64,000 nucleotides of DNA from Takakia lepidozioides. Its lineage: Eukaryota > Streptophyta > Takakiopsida > Takakiales > Takakiaceae. Under the pieces are notes generated by a model. It saw only the letters and a program-made list of their open reading frames with translations, ran no database searches and had not been told where the DNA came from. A program made the translations under genes and the position numbers. The stretch covers positions 25,356,001 through 25,420,000 of the forward strand of contig CM060732.1 of the NCBI GenBank assembly GCA_030704615.1, in the 5' to 3' direction. This document shows, one piece after another, positions 21,833-33,473 of this stretch (within the stretch, counting starts at the first letter, position 1; the number at the start of each line of letters is the position of its first letter).

Positions 21833-23650
21833 AAATGATCCAAAGAGTGGATATGGCCGGGCATCCAAGAGAAGAGGGAAGTTTCCGCAGAGTCATGGCA
21901 TTCAGGTCTCAAAGAGGCCCTGTAACGAGGCAGAAAGGAAAGAATGAGCGCAGAGCACTCGAGATTCAGAATCCAAGTTTTAGAGTCACATTGCGAAAGT
22001 CAGCTGTGGAGTGTCAGTTTTTTGTTGTGAGTTGCTCTTACTCCCGAGTTCCTCTTTTTGACTTTGTTTCTTTACAAGCAATGCTTGATGCTATGTGGGA
22101 GCACACACATATACACAGAACTGTCTCTTGTAAGTATACTGGCAAACATAGAGGTATTGTCTTGCCTGGGCCTGGGCGCCCCATGGACAGAAAATGGGGC
22201 AGGGGTAGGGCATGAAGGGTTTAGGGAGGGCAGAGAACAGAAATTAGGCGATCCCCATACAGAATTGGGACCCATCTTGTCCATTCATGTGAGTCAGCTG
22301 TCCTTAAAGAAGCATTTATTTGATCCAAACACTACAAAGATGTGTACCAAAGGCATGTCAGAATTTTGGGCACTACTAGAGACATGGACAGCCAGGAAAG
22401 GGAAAATGAGAGAAAATTCCTGGAGAGAAATTGTGTACTTTGCGTAACATGGAATTTTCTGTGACTTCCATTGCAGTCGATATCTGGTATTTGCAAATCC
22501 ATCGCTACCCGAAGGCTTGTGATGGTCTCTCTTGACGCACTTCTGGCCAATGTTGGACTGCCACCTGGGCTGGGCACTGCAAGAGCGGACGTACCTTGAG
22601 AGGTGGCTGGAAGAAATTTGCCTCCCATCACTGCCTGCCTGGAGGATGGGGATGTCTGGGTGTTTGAGCTCATCAACCCTAAAAAGCTGGCCTTCTTGGT
22701 TCATATTTTCCCAGTTGAAAACTGGAATACTACGATGGAAACTACCTGGCACTGACCCACTGAAGTACCCTGCTAAAACTGGGCTATAAACTTAGGTTGG
22801 ATGTTAGTTGCAGGTATTCCAGGGTTAATCTGCTCGGTCTCACATGAAGGCATGTGATTAATTGACACATTAATGAGAGATGGGTGGGTTGGCAGGGCAT
22901 TTGTTTGTCGAGATGCTGTTGGTCGTGGTGATTGCAGTCCGGCTGCTGCAAAAAATTTACCAACTTAAGAAGCGCCCTCTCACCAACCATGCTAGCTCTC
23001 TATCTCCCTCCTCTCTCGTGAAATCTTGATAAGGTAGGAGGCTATACCAGCAGTGCTGGAATCAACACCATACCTTGTAATATGATGTTACTGGTTGTCC
23101 TCAAATCAGCCTCAATTCCTTTTAAGTGGATTGCCATCAGCTGTATGTGGGCACCGGATGGCACTTTTACGTACCCCAGTTGCTATACTGCAGTCTGAGA
23201 TCCCCTACCGTGTTGGGTACATTTACATCCAGCTATGGATTGAAAAAACCTGAGCACGAGTTCACTCTCTTTGCGTAGTTCTTGTGGTGGCTAGTGACTG
23301 GTGCAGAAACAGCAAGCCACTGAAACCAGTGATTTAGTTTATCTCTTGAAACCTTGTTGGCATGTTATTGAAATGTAGACTTCACTTTGCCAATCCAAAT
23401 GCTCACCAAACTGCACCACTTCCCCTCAAGCAATCCCTGGCAGATGCTATGAAAGCCTATCAATGAAAATCCTGAGAGTCCACCCTCAAATGCCTTGTTT
23501 CTGTGCTATGATTTGTGCACATAAATTTCGTTTCTTTGTCGGGCCCATAATATGAGAGTCAGAAAATTTGAGATTAATGTCAGCAACAAATAGTACTTAG
23601 TGAATAGAGAAAGGATGTAGATGAACTGTGGGTGTTTCCTGACTTTGAAG
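21833..23650. other. No recognised coding sequence
   Basis: ORFs on both strands (for example 21814-22215 +, 22294-22752 -) match nothing I know. The region upstream of the Aquarius-like exons was searched for earlier exons of that gene and none was recognised. Confidence 0.4.
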
Positions 23651-23653
23651 CAG

Positions 23654-25243
23654 GGCTTGGAGGATGACACAGTGCCGTTACCTGTACTTAAGCTGGTTTC
23701 ACCGCAACTATGGCGTGCACTTTCTTCGGGATCGTCTCCAGGTACAGATTTTGTTTCCTTGCGCTGTTCCTTTCCTTTAGGGGTCTCTTAGCCAGAAGCA
23801 GAGCAAGTGGGCAACTGCCCGTGATTGATGGTTTATGGTATTTACATTCAGCAAATGGTACACTGTAATGTCAGGTTTACTTAGCAGGCAGAAGTGGGCA
23901 GTGCAATCCCCAAAGCCTTGGCTAAATATTGGTTGCTGTGATAGATGGAGTTGGTGCAACATCCCCAAATCTTGGTCCACTGGAAAAAGTTGCTGAAGAA
24001 GGAAGCTCAAGCATTCAGGAACACAGGTGCTGCTGCTAATCCACGTGAGAAGCTGGAAGTGCGATTTTTGCCATTGCTTTTGCAAGAATTCTTGGAGGTG
24101 AGCCCCTGTTTGATCAATTCCTTCTTGCTCAAAGCTTTGAAGAAAACCTTCCCTAACTAGAAAAGTATTATATCCGTACAGAAAGGAGGGAAATGGACTT
24201 GCATCATGCATAGAGATCCTACAGACCAATCAATTCTTTGAAAGTGAATTACATGCAATGTTATTGGTGTGTCTATCATGGAAGAGTCTTCCTTGGTATC
24301 AGGGACTGTGCTTGACAATGTTTCTATCAATCACTGAAGATCTTGGAGTCGATTGTTTCCTTCCCAACTGAGAAAGGAGAAGAGAATGAGACAGGCAATG
24401 TGGCAATGGCCGGCAGTATGAACGACAATGAACCATCAGTTGACATTGCATCGCTGCTCTACTGGAAAACTTTTCTCTGAATTTTTGATTGATCTTCTCA
24501 GTCAATTGCCGACTCGGAGGTAAGCGCAATCAGGACATTTTGCTTGTGGTTAGTTCTTATGGTGACCATTTAATGGGTTACTGCTGTAGGTTGTTGGGTG
24601 GAGTTTGAATCTAGAGTTGTGTTTCCTTAGACAGAAAATGCTCTAGGCATTTTAGTGACCCCTTGGTGGTGGTCTGCTTGTAGTGACAGTTGTTTTTAAC
24701 GGTTTGCTGTTAATGTCTGAGGGGTGGAGAATCAATCCTTAAATCTTCTGAGGGGGATAATAGAGAATGAGACATAGTGCAGGTTTACTCTTCTGCCTTA
24801 TTCTGTTTTATTCTCTCATATTATATGAACCCATTGTCGTATTGTCTCAACACTTGCAGATTTGTGACAGCCTTGGTGGAGGATGCAGCAATTGTAGTGA
24901 AGAGTCGAATTAGTGCTTTGTATCCGCACCTCCAGGGGCGACTTTTCAGGCAGTTAGTTGATTTGCTGCAGTTTTATCAAGGCTACGAAATCAACGACCA
25001 GACTGGAACTCAGTTCAGTGATGTGGATGTCCTACCCACTGTTCACGCCTTCAAGCGCTTTAGCGCCTTGTCTTTAAGGAAGTCCCAAAGGTCTGGACTA
25101 TTTCACTTTGGTAGTGGTTCTCAAATGAGAATCTTCATCATTGGCTCTCAAAATCAAAGGATTCCAAAACTTCAAGAGCTCTTTGAGCCCAACCTTCCCA
25201 CTCCTGGATATGTTGGTGTCCTCTCTGTTGCTGTCATTCTATA
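23654..25243 (+). pseudogene. Aquarius (intron-binding helicase, EMB2765-like) gene fragment with introns
   Basis: Aquarius is a spliceosomal intron-binding helicase. Four exon-like blocks match only part of its N-terminal helical domain: 23654-23741 (LEDDTVPLPVLKLVSPQLW), 23945-24097 (HPQILVHWKKLLKKEAQ, LPLLLQEFLE), 24340-24519 (SLLYWKTF...FLIDLLSQLPTRR) and 24860-25243 (FVTALVEDAAIVVKSRISAL, LFRQLVDLLQFYQGYEIND, IPKLQELFEP). Splice sites are kept (GTACAG, GTGAGC, GTAAGC donors; AG acceptors). Two apparent one-base insertions (near 23727 and 24476, where CTCTGAATTT gives a stop) break the frame, and no helicase domain follows; a gypsy relic does. So this is a truncated, damaged genomic duplicate, not a retrocopy. 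Confidence 0.78.
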
Positions 25244-25549
25244 GTAATAGAGAGTACATAAAGAGTGCTGATGAACCATCTTAGAAAATACCTGTATTTT
25301 GACTATTAATATCCTCTTTACCCTGGATAGGTTGAGAATTTTTCCCGCCATCTTGGGAGGTTGGTCAAGTGGACATCTTGGGTGCCTCTAGTCGCTTATT
25401 AAGTGAGACTGGCTGTGAGCCTCCTCCTGTGGCAGTATTATCGAGGTTGAACACAAAAAATCTGACAGAAAACTGACCTGCAGTTACGGGAGCTAGCATT
25501 GGCAAATGTGAGCTCTATAGAAACAAGGAATGGTCTGAAAAAGCAGCTT

Positions 25550-26365
25550 TTAGCACTGGGAGGAATTTAAGGATCTAGTCTGCAACAAGGTTTGTGCACA
25601 TGTAATAGCATGCCACCCTCGTTTCATTAAACCAGAAGTTGGTGTCGCTCTGTGAGCATATTTGTCCATGTACCTTATGTAATAACTTGTCTGTCCCAGA
25701 AATCTCTTGAGTTTCTTGGGATTTTCTGGTGGTGGTATTTTCTGGATAACCTCCACTTTCTTTGGATCCACCAGAATTCCCTGTTGGCACACAATGGTCC
25801 CAACAATAATCCTGAATTCACACAAAATGTACATTTTTCCGGATTGAGACTTACTCCATTGTTTCTGCAGGCTTGTAGGCAAAGTTTTAACTGTGCCAAG
25901 TGTTTGGATTACTGTCAGACACTGAAATCATCCAAAAATACCTGCATAAAATCGTTGAGATAATTCTTGAATATCGCAGATACTGCTCGCTGAAACATGG
26001 CTGGTGCGTTGCAAAGTTCAAATGGCATGACTTTGTAAGCATAGGCTCCCCATTCAGTGATGAATGCAGTTGTACCCACTGAACCCATCCATAAAAGAGT
26101 ACATCTCATGTCCTGCCACTGTGTCCAATACTATTTTTGTAAAATTCTCGGATTGTGCATGGGCATGAGATCCACCAGCCATGACGAACAAGTTCAGGGA
26201 AGTTTTCTGCCTACCGTCATTTTCATCAGACAATTTCTTGGCAACAGACATGGCTGTGGACACTGCATCCTCTTGGTCAGATTTATCCAGCAGGGTGAAG
26301 ACTTGCCGACTTAGATTCAGATCCTTGAAAATCTCGTGACACAGATGCCAAGTTGAAGTAAACAA
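25550..26365 (-). pseudogene. Ty3/gypsy reverse transcriptase relic
   Basis: Minus-strand blocks in order: EMYSFMDGFSGYNCIHH (about 26080), TTAFITEWGAYAYKVMPFEL with CNAPAMFQRAV, MQVFLDDFSV (the YxDD catalytic motif, here FLDD), SLNPEKCTFCVNSGLLLG, and LVDPKKVEVIQKIPPPENPK with KRFLGQTSYYIRYM. These are RT fingers, palm, thumb and connection of a gypsy lineage different from the chromodomain elements to the right. Several frameshifts; no LTRs or integrase seen. Confidence 0.85.
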
Positions 26366-26560
26366 CCCACACCCTGCCTTGAGTCACTCTCTTCAGACCA
26401 TGGCGTTGCTGGGTACCAAAGAGAAGGAAATATTGACACCTAGAATAACTTATTTCCCTTGGTTGAGAATAGAGATACGAGTCAGAAGATCACAGCCGGA
26501 TTTTCGAAATTTGGAGTGTAGAAACCCTCACTTTGGAGGATAGATCTATAGAAGTCAAAC

Positions 26561-27127
26561 CTGCCTGGATTGAAGTGTTCCACTCCAATGTCCTCATCCC
26601 ATATGAAGATGTCGTTGTACTGTGCCACAATGTCTGGGTCCAAAAACCGCTTTGCAAACCACCAGCCTCCATGCAGTGCAGATTCAATCTCCTATTAGGT
26701 TGGTGAATCCACAGATACATCTGATCTGTCTGTAACAAGCAAGATCATACTCACGACTTCGTTTACTGTAGCCTTCTGACCCGCGCCCAATTTGGACGGA
26801 AAACATAGGCAGAAAGAGACAGTGATCATTACCAAATGACGTGGTCTATGATCCACCATTGAGTGCCTGCAGGGCGACTGACCCTACCAGTTCAGGTTGT
26901 GGAGTTCAGCCCACCAGGCTACTTGAGAGAGAGAAAGAGAAACAAGCAAACAAATACTAAGACATTCCCAGTGGGCCCCCAAGGGGAGACAATAGTATAG
27001 CAATAAGGAAACCACATCAAATTTTGTTTGATGTAAGGCAACGATATGAATTGACTGATTGCTCCAAGGCAAATCATTCCACTCTTCAACAGTACCATCG
27101 TAGTGGAACAACATAATTGTGAAGTTA
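26561..27127 (-). pseudogene. DUF707-family gene, upstream two exons, on the minus strand
   Basis: DUF707 proteins are plant proteins of unknown biochemical role. Exon A (about 27012-27127): NFTIMLFHYDGTVEEWNDLP and SNQSIHIVALHQTK. Exon B (about 26561-26664): WWFAKRFLDPDIVAQYND, IFIWDEDIGVEHFNPG, ending at the donor CCAGGCAG/GTTTG. Its split Arg codon fits the acceptor of the exon at 27437, which lies on the opposite strand. No downstream exon continues on the minus strand. I infer a local inversion that separated the two halves. Confidence 0.75.
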
Positions 27128-27436
27128 CTGAGTGGAAATTGAACACGCCAACATATTCTGTCAGAACGCCCAACTAGCTAGGGTCCATAAGTGTTTGCAA
27201 ATACCTCTTTCACTATTAGGTCAATGGGTAACAGCATGTCTCTAGGTTTCCTGTACCAACGTAAATGAATGAAAAGTTAGTTAATTTTTGAATTTCACCT
27301 CCCACTGCCTAAAGCTTGAAGGGTAGGTAGGACCGCATTTCCCTTGATCTATGACTACTTGATTGTTCCAAGTAAATCAACCAAGAGAATGGGGCTTACC
27401 AATCCCCTTACTAATGCAATATATTGAGGTTGACAG

Positions 27437-29240
27437 GTATCTGGAAATCATGGAGGAGGAAGGACTAGACATTCCACAGCCTGCTCTTGACCCTGCTTCG
27501 CCCGACATTCATCACCGCATCACAGTTCGCAATACAAAGAGCAAGAGTGCACAGGCAAGTCCGTTGATTGGTCTTTTGCATCCAAAATTCTTCAGATATG
27601 CCAACGTTTGGGTTTGGTTGGCTCGGGTGGCTCAGGTGTTTGTAAGCCAGTTGTGTTGCTCTACTCTGTCGCTTCTTGTATGCGTCTGATTTGTTTGGTT
27701 GTATGGGGGTACTGCATTTGATGAAATCTGGAGGGCGGTCAGTCTGGGGTGTGTGTTCCACCCCCCTTCTTTTTGTCTGATCAAAACAATGTCTGAAAAG
27801 TGAGAACTTCTCGGTGGCAAACTTCTTACTGTGCGATTGCTGCATTGTCTGCTGATTGGTTTGAAAAAGATGGTTTTACAAGTTTCGGGGCACATGGTGG
27901 TGTACAGATGACAGTACTGCCCCCCCCCTGTACAGGGTAGGTGATCCCATACATTTCTCTTTTTTGCCTCTCCATCCCCTCTCTTCTTTCCTCCTGCTCA
28001 TCTAAAGTGGGAAGTCATGCAATGTGCAGGTGGGTGGAGGTAATGGCACCAGTTTTTACTAAGTCCGCCTGGCAGAGTGCTTGGTACATGATCCAGGTAC
28101 ACATGATACAGTGAGTCAATCTTTCATCAGATAATGGTACTCCACAATGATAATACATAAATATACAGCACTCGAGGAAGGAAACAAGTTGGATGCCTTC
28201 TACAAAGGATGCCTCTTTTGCTGACAAGTTCTGATGTTTTACTCATCGAATTTGCTTCAAGCATAGATCGTATCTGTACCAAGAGAGTGTGCAGTCGATG
28301 TAAGATTTTGTCAGATTTGCCTCTATATCTGAAAGCAACAGGCGGAGATAGAAAAAGGTGGGACCCACAGAAAGTGGAGGTGTCAAGAGGCAAAATGAAC
28401 CTAAATTCGAAAGCCACTGTCTAGACAGTGAGAACATTTTTTGGTGTCTGTCTGCTTTCACTGTGTAGTAGTACACCTCTGGGGGCATACACTGTTAAAC
28501 AGTAAAAACCACCTCCATCATGTGAATTCTAGTTTGCAGCCATCTTCTTGAGGGTTATGTTTTATACTTAAGGGATCCTGTGGTTGTTTCGCTTGTGGGC
28601 TGATCAAAAATTAGAATGATCTCATTCATGGCTGGGGCATGGACTTCAAGCTTGGCTACTGTGTCCAGGTAACTTCCCCTTTGTGCACTGAAGGCAATTG
28701 GACCTTCATGTGGGGATGGTGAAGTAGTTTTCTCCACCTGCCTTGGCTTTTGGCATACGTAGTTTACTAGTGAAATATCTTTGAAAATCCGAAGAACTTG
28801 AGTAATACCACTGGTTTCCGTGCAGGCCTACCTCCGGACTTGGCCACTGCAGATCCTCTGGGCAAGGGCTCTCTGTTGAAAAGTTTCTGACCTGCTGCCC
28901 TGCACCCATAATGGCTGGAATTTCAGACCCTCAGCTACCTAGCACTGATGGGGACCAGTGGGTGCTGTGGGATGGGATATGTGCTTGATGACTCATGTTC
29001 CCTGGGGAAATCATTTGGCTAGGAAGGCAGCAAATTGCAGGCTTTCGGTGTCCAATTCATGCCCAAGAAACAAGTGCCCCTCTAGAGAGCCAGGTCACTG
29101 TAGCGTCCCATACGACTTTTTGGGCAAAGTTGGCGCTGAAGGATCTTGTCTTATGACACCAGGGTAAGCGCAGCGAAAAAGTGGGAGTGATTGACGCGGA
29201 GTACATTTTACACCAGGGCATTCCCTCTCTTGGGGGTCCT
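27437..29240 (+). pseudogene. DUF707-family gene, downstream exons, on the plus strand
   Basis: Exon C 27437-27554 gives YLEIMEEEGLDIPQPALDP then IHHRITVRN, the residues that follow FNPGR in the family, with a GC-type donor CAG/GCAAGT. A last recognisable exon near 29165-29238 reads SEKVGVIDAEYILHQGIPSL followed by GG and a donor AGA/GTAAGC. Between them the expected middle block (EGMAPVFSRSAW, GWGMD) is at best garbled (weak GAVGWDMCLM at about 28960). With the upstream exons on the other strand, this cannot make a normal protein. Confidence 0.7.
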
Positions 29241-30757
29241 CCTCTCAATAGAGTAAGCAAATTTAAACCTTAGGCCCTTCAGTGTTGTTCTTAACAGAGT
29301 ACTATTATCATCAATCATACCTTTAGCAGATCAATAAAATGGACTACCCTTTGGCTAGCAGGAATTCAGACTTCCATGCTTCCAGGGATTTATTACAGGC
29401 ACCAGTTGAGGTTAAGTTAACAAGTCAAAATTGAAACATATTGATCGGGGTTATCTTTGTAGTTCTTCAGTTTTCTTTACTGTAAGCTTAATCAGGTTAT
29501 CCTGTTGTCATACCTCAGATAGTTGGTCCTGGCCATGAGCTCAGGGAGTGTGAGTTAAACTCCCATTTGATCAGTTGGCGCTTTAAGTCAGGCTGTATGC
29601 TTTATTTTGCAAAGAGATATACATACAGCCTTTGGTATTGTGATGCATCACTATGGAAACAATCTGCTACTGTCTAGTGATGTACCATGATCTCATTTGA
29701 CTAGCCATTGTGTGTCGTTTGTTATGATTTCAGTGTAAAGATTTGTGAAGTTGTTTGAACCACCCACTTAATGTTCATCATTGCCAATTGATGCGACATT
29801 CTGTAGAATTGGGCACTGCAGACTTACGTCCCAAGACAAACAGCAGTAGTAAGGGGAACTTGTCAAAGCAAAGGTCTTTAGTGAAAATATGCCTGGACCA
29901 ACAAACTTCCATTCTAATCTGAACCCAGTTTTGCACAGAGTTGGCTAATGAGGGTGAGTAACCATTGCTACAACTTTCCTAATAGATAGTAAGTGGCCAA
30001 TGAGGTCTTGTCAGTGAGAGTACATGTAAGGGAGTGTTGTCTGATGACTCGGGCATGACAGATGGCTAATGAACATGCAAATGTAATGGAATCTGGAAAC
30101 ACGACAACCTCTCAGAGCAGTGCTGTGGTAAATAGCTTCACTACTGCCACCTCATTTACTGTGTGTTTCTAGTTTCTAGGACTAGCATGCCATTCCTTGA
30201 TAGCGTGTAGGTTTGACACTCTCTCTTTTTGCTGTGGGAGCTTCTAATGAAGAAGTTTGATTTGTTTTTAAGTGGTTTCAAGGGAAATTTTCCTGGGCCT
30301 CTTCATTTCTGAAGTTATTGGTGTCTTGTGGGCATGCCTTTGACAGAACAGCCTTTGACAGAACAGTCTACTCCTGGAATGCCTCTATGACTTTAGGCAC
30401 TTAGGCACAGCCCAGATAGGGAACTAGCTTTCCTACCTCCAAGGGGGATTGGTCACTTCTGCATTGTAAAATAGAACCCATGTTCCCCGACGTGTGGGCA
30501 GAAAATGGAGGATGCTTACCACTTTAGAATGGTTGGAACAAGGCTGTTTGGAAGGTAGAATCAAATTTGTTGATAGCAATCCATTTCCAATAAAGCCACC
30601 AGTACTGATGGTGAACCAGTTGCTGCCACAATATGAATAGTTGAATTTTAACCTTTTGTTTTTGTTGTGCCCTCTCAGGCACCCCAGAATGTCATGTGGT
30701 CATGAATTGTCCCTTCCTGGGATTTGCTACATAGCTTTAGATAGCCAACAATGTCAA
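29241..30757. other. No recognised feature
   Basis: No long ORF, RNA gene or repeat recognised. A direct repeat CCTTTGACAGAACAG occurs at about 30340. Confidence 0.5.
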
Positions 30758-31200
30758 CTACGGATCTACCATTGCCTCCAATAAAAGACGAGCAGCCACT
30801 TGTCTCTCTGCAGTTGCCTCTTCTCCAATACCCTCCAAGTAAGCACGTATCCCCTCATCAAATACTGATGCCGCTCTGCACTCCATCATTAACGTCAAAT
30901 GTAGCAAATACCGTCGTTCCAACTCTTTAATGTGTTCCATTGCAGCTTCATATGCTCTATCATGAAGTGAAGCTGCTTCCTGCTTTCAAACAATTGAAGT
31001 TGGTAAGTCATTGGTAATAGCTGATTTATCAAATGGAAATTAGAGGTGCAAGAAAAGAACCCAGCCTGAGCAATTGCCAACAACGGATCATGGTCTCGGA
31101 CATAGCCTTCATCTTCTTCAGCTTCATCTTCCATAGGAGGTTGCACATGATCAAGAAGACCAACACCACGAATATCCTCGTTGGGATCGTATACAAGTGG
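30758..31200 (-). CDS. Unidentified gene end, two exon-like ORFs
   Basis: A minus-strand block with the acidic stretch MEDEAEEDEGYVRDHDPLLA (about 31075-31140) is followed, after a possible intron ending GCAG/GAAGCAGC at about 30975, by a helical block MEHIKELERRYLLHLTLMME and a C-terminus ERQVAARLLLEAMVDP with stop at 30758. The composition looks like true coding sequence, but I do not recognise the family. It lies just downstream of the minus-strand CACTA transposase piece and may belong to a transposon. Confidence 0.35.
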
Positions 31201-31305
31201 CAGTACTAACCTACAAGCACAACAATTGCAACTTATGAGAAATCATGACAAATGATCAAAGCACACACATCCTATCTCTTAAAATGTGAAACATAACGTT
31301 GCCAG

Positions 31306-31761
31306 TTACCAACGAGGCTTACCCTTGCTCGCGTTCCTCAGCTTGAAAACCACCGCTGGAACATGTGAAGGCAAATCCCTCCCGTTTTGTGTGATCTTCC
31401 TCACCTTGCGGTAATTCCACCACAAAACGACACGCTCTATATCGCCTTCAATCATCAGTAGAAACACTATTGTAAGAGAGCTCATATGCCATTGGTTGTC
31501 TGTATTTAAAATAGTGGAATGACTACATGACTGGACAGAGAATGGGTTGACCCCATCCGAGGAGAAGCCGAGGTAGACATGTCGTGGGTCCTCCAAGAGA
31601 AAAGGCCACATCTCTTCAATATGCCTCCATGCTTGTGAATCTTGTGGCCCGCACACCTTTCCCGGGGGGCTCCGATGCGAGGCGTGCCATCTCATGAGTC
31701 TGGCCAATTCAGGGCTTTGGTACTGTGCCCTCAATCGCGGGATAATCGGAAAGTAATGCAT
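31306..31761 (-). pseudogene. CACTA (EnSpm) TNP2 transposase, N-terminal piece, minus strand
   Basis: MHYFPIIPRLRAQYQS, MRWHASHRSPPGKVCGPQDS and LGFSSDGVNPFS are the hallmark blocks of the plant CACTA transposase family (Transposase_21). Similarity ends near 31510; after that the ORF continues with sequence I do not recognise. The rest of the transposase is on the opposite strand from 32060 onward, so the gene is broken by an inversion or misjoin. Confidence 0.82.
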
Positions 31762-32059
31762 TTTCTAGGATGAAATACCCCACACTCCCCACATGGTGAA
31801 TTACAACATCCCTCCGTATCTTTCAATTAAAAAATGTCATATCATGTTGGCTGCCATTGTGCCAGGTGAGTGTACTCATTTCAAGTTTATTATTGCCTTG
31901 GACTTTACATTAAACTTCTGATCTCTGACGCAATTCGGATGCAAGATTGATGAGTGAAATAATCATGGAGTAAGACGTGTAATTCATTTTGTAGTATAAT
32001 TTGCATATTGGTGGAGCATTGAAACAATGATGTGAATGTCTCATAGGGAAAAAAATAAG

Positions 32060-33473
32060 TGACAAACATTGACACGTACTTGCGACCTCTTGTTGATGAA
32101 CTTAAGGAGTTATGGAGGGGGGTCCCGGCATTGGATGCTTCACTTGACCCTATGGCCGGACAATCTTTTCAGATGGGAGGCATCTTGCTTTGGACAATGC
32201 ATGATTATCTAGGTATATTATGTTCCCCATGAACAACCCGCGTACATTCACTTGTCAATGCCGGATAATATCGATGAGGATTAGGATTGATTGAAGTAGT
32301 TCAGCGACAGTCTTGTGCACCGTAGTGGGGTAGATGGCATTACGGGCCATGCACATGACAACTTTTTGTCTTTGCTAATGTGGCGGGATGTGTAGTACAG
32401 GACTAACTGTTTGCTCAGGGCTAAGCACCAAAGGGTACCATGCTTACTTGCATTGTGGGGATGATCTTGATGCACATAGCTCCCGCCATCTTCACAAGAT
32501 GGTGTATCTCAACCACCGCAAATTTCTTCCTATGAGCCATCGATGGAGAAGAAGAGAGAAACACTTGTTTGATGGCAAAGAGGAAGTACGTCCCCCCCCT
32601 ATGACACCGTCTGAGCAGTTTTGGGAGGACCAATGGAAGGAGGCCCATGCGGGCACGGACGGTGAAGTGAACGTGTCCGGCATGAAACGACTTTCAATCT
32701 TCTACGAGTTGCCATATTGGGCGATACATATTTCACAAAAACACCGTCAATATCCCTATGCATGCATGTGATATTGCACATTTGGTATGCGTTGCATTAT
32801 CACTTTCACGTAAATTTTTTTGTGTAAAATGCCTGCAGTCAATCTTACCAACCCTCGTAAGGCCAAGGCAAACAGGGTTTATCAAAGAAAGGTATACTCT
32901 TGATAATCTCCTACTGGCCCACGAAATCCACACTACGCCCTCAAAACCAAACAATCCATCACCCTAGTGTTAGTGGACTTCGAAAAAACCGTATGATAGA
33001 GAATGGTCCTTCTTATTGGGGGATCTTCAAAAAATTGGATTGCCTCCGGGTTTCTGCTAATGGGTCAGAATTGTACTGGTAGGATCAACAAGTAGAGTAC
33101 TCATTAATGGCCCTCTGGGTGAGGATATATGTAGGACCTGAAGATTCGTCATCTTTTAGATCCCATGCATATTGAAAAGAATGTCTGCTCGTCCCTTTTT
33201 CGGGTTCTTCATGGCACGCCGGCAAAGAAGGGAGTGGCTGCAAAAGGAGATTATCTCGGTGTTAGAAAGGAGCTTGAGGAGCAGGGTCGCATGCGCCATC
33301 TATGGGCCGAACAAAATGGTGTGGACCCAAAGGGTGTTGTACGGTGGAAATATAGGCGCGCACCTCGGCAATGGACAAAGGAGGAATACAAGAAAGTGAT
33401 AGCCACCATAAGTGTTGTCCGAACACCAACTGGTTATGGGTCATCCCTCCGTATGAAGTTCAGCGAAGAAGAC
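32060..33473 (+). pseudogene. CACTA TNP2 transposase, middle part, interrupted twice
   Basis: The plus strand reads NIDTYLRPLVDELKELWRG (32065), GILLWTMHDYLG (32180), a GLSTKGYHAYLHC block (32410), HRKFLPMSHRWRRREKHLF (32520), FYELPYWA (32695), then after a foreign segment LLDPMHIEKNVCSSLFRVLH (33150) and VVRTPTGYGSSLRMKF (33417). These are successive blocks of the CACTA transposase. A LINE fragment separates FYELPYW from MHIEKNVC, and the gypsy LTR at 33474 cuts the gene after KFSEED. At least one frameshift lies near 32260-32390. Confidence 0.88.
32795..33135 (+). mobile_element. L1-type LINE reverse transcriptase fragment
   Basis: Plus-strand reading gives LQSILPTLVRPRQTGFIKER, TLDNLLLAHEIHT, LVLVDFEKTYDRVEWSFLL-like and SRVLINGPLGEDI: the standard order of L1-clade RT blocks. 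Frameshifted around 32965-33000. It sits inside the CACTA transposase gene; no poly(A) tail or clear target duplication was found. Confidence 0.8.

Noticed and set aside
22294-22752. 152-aa and 114-aa minus-strand ORFs as a gene
   Set aside because: Overlap each other in different frames, no splice or family evidence.
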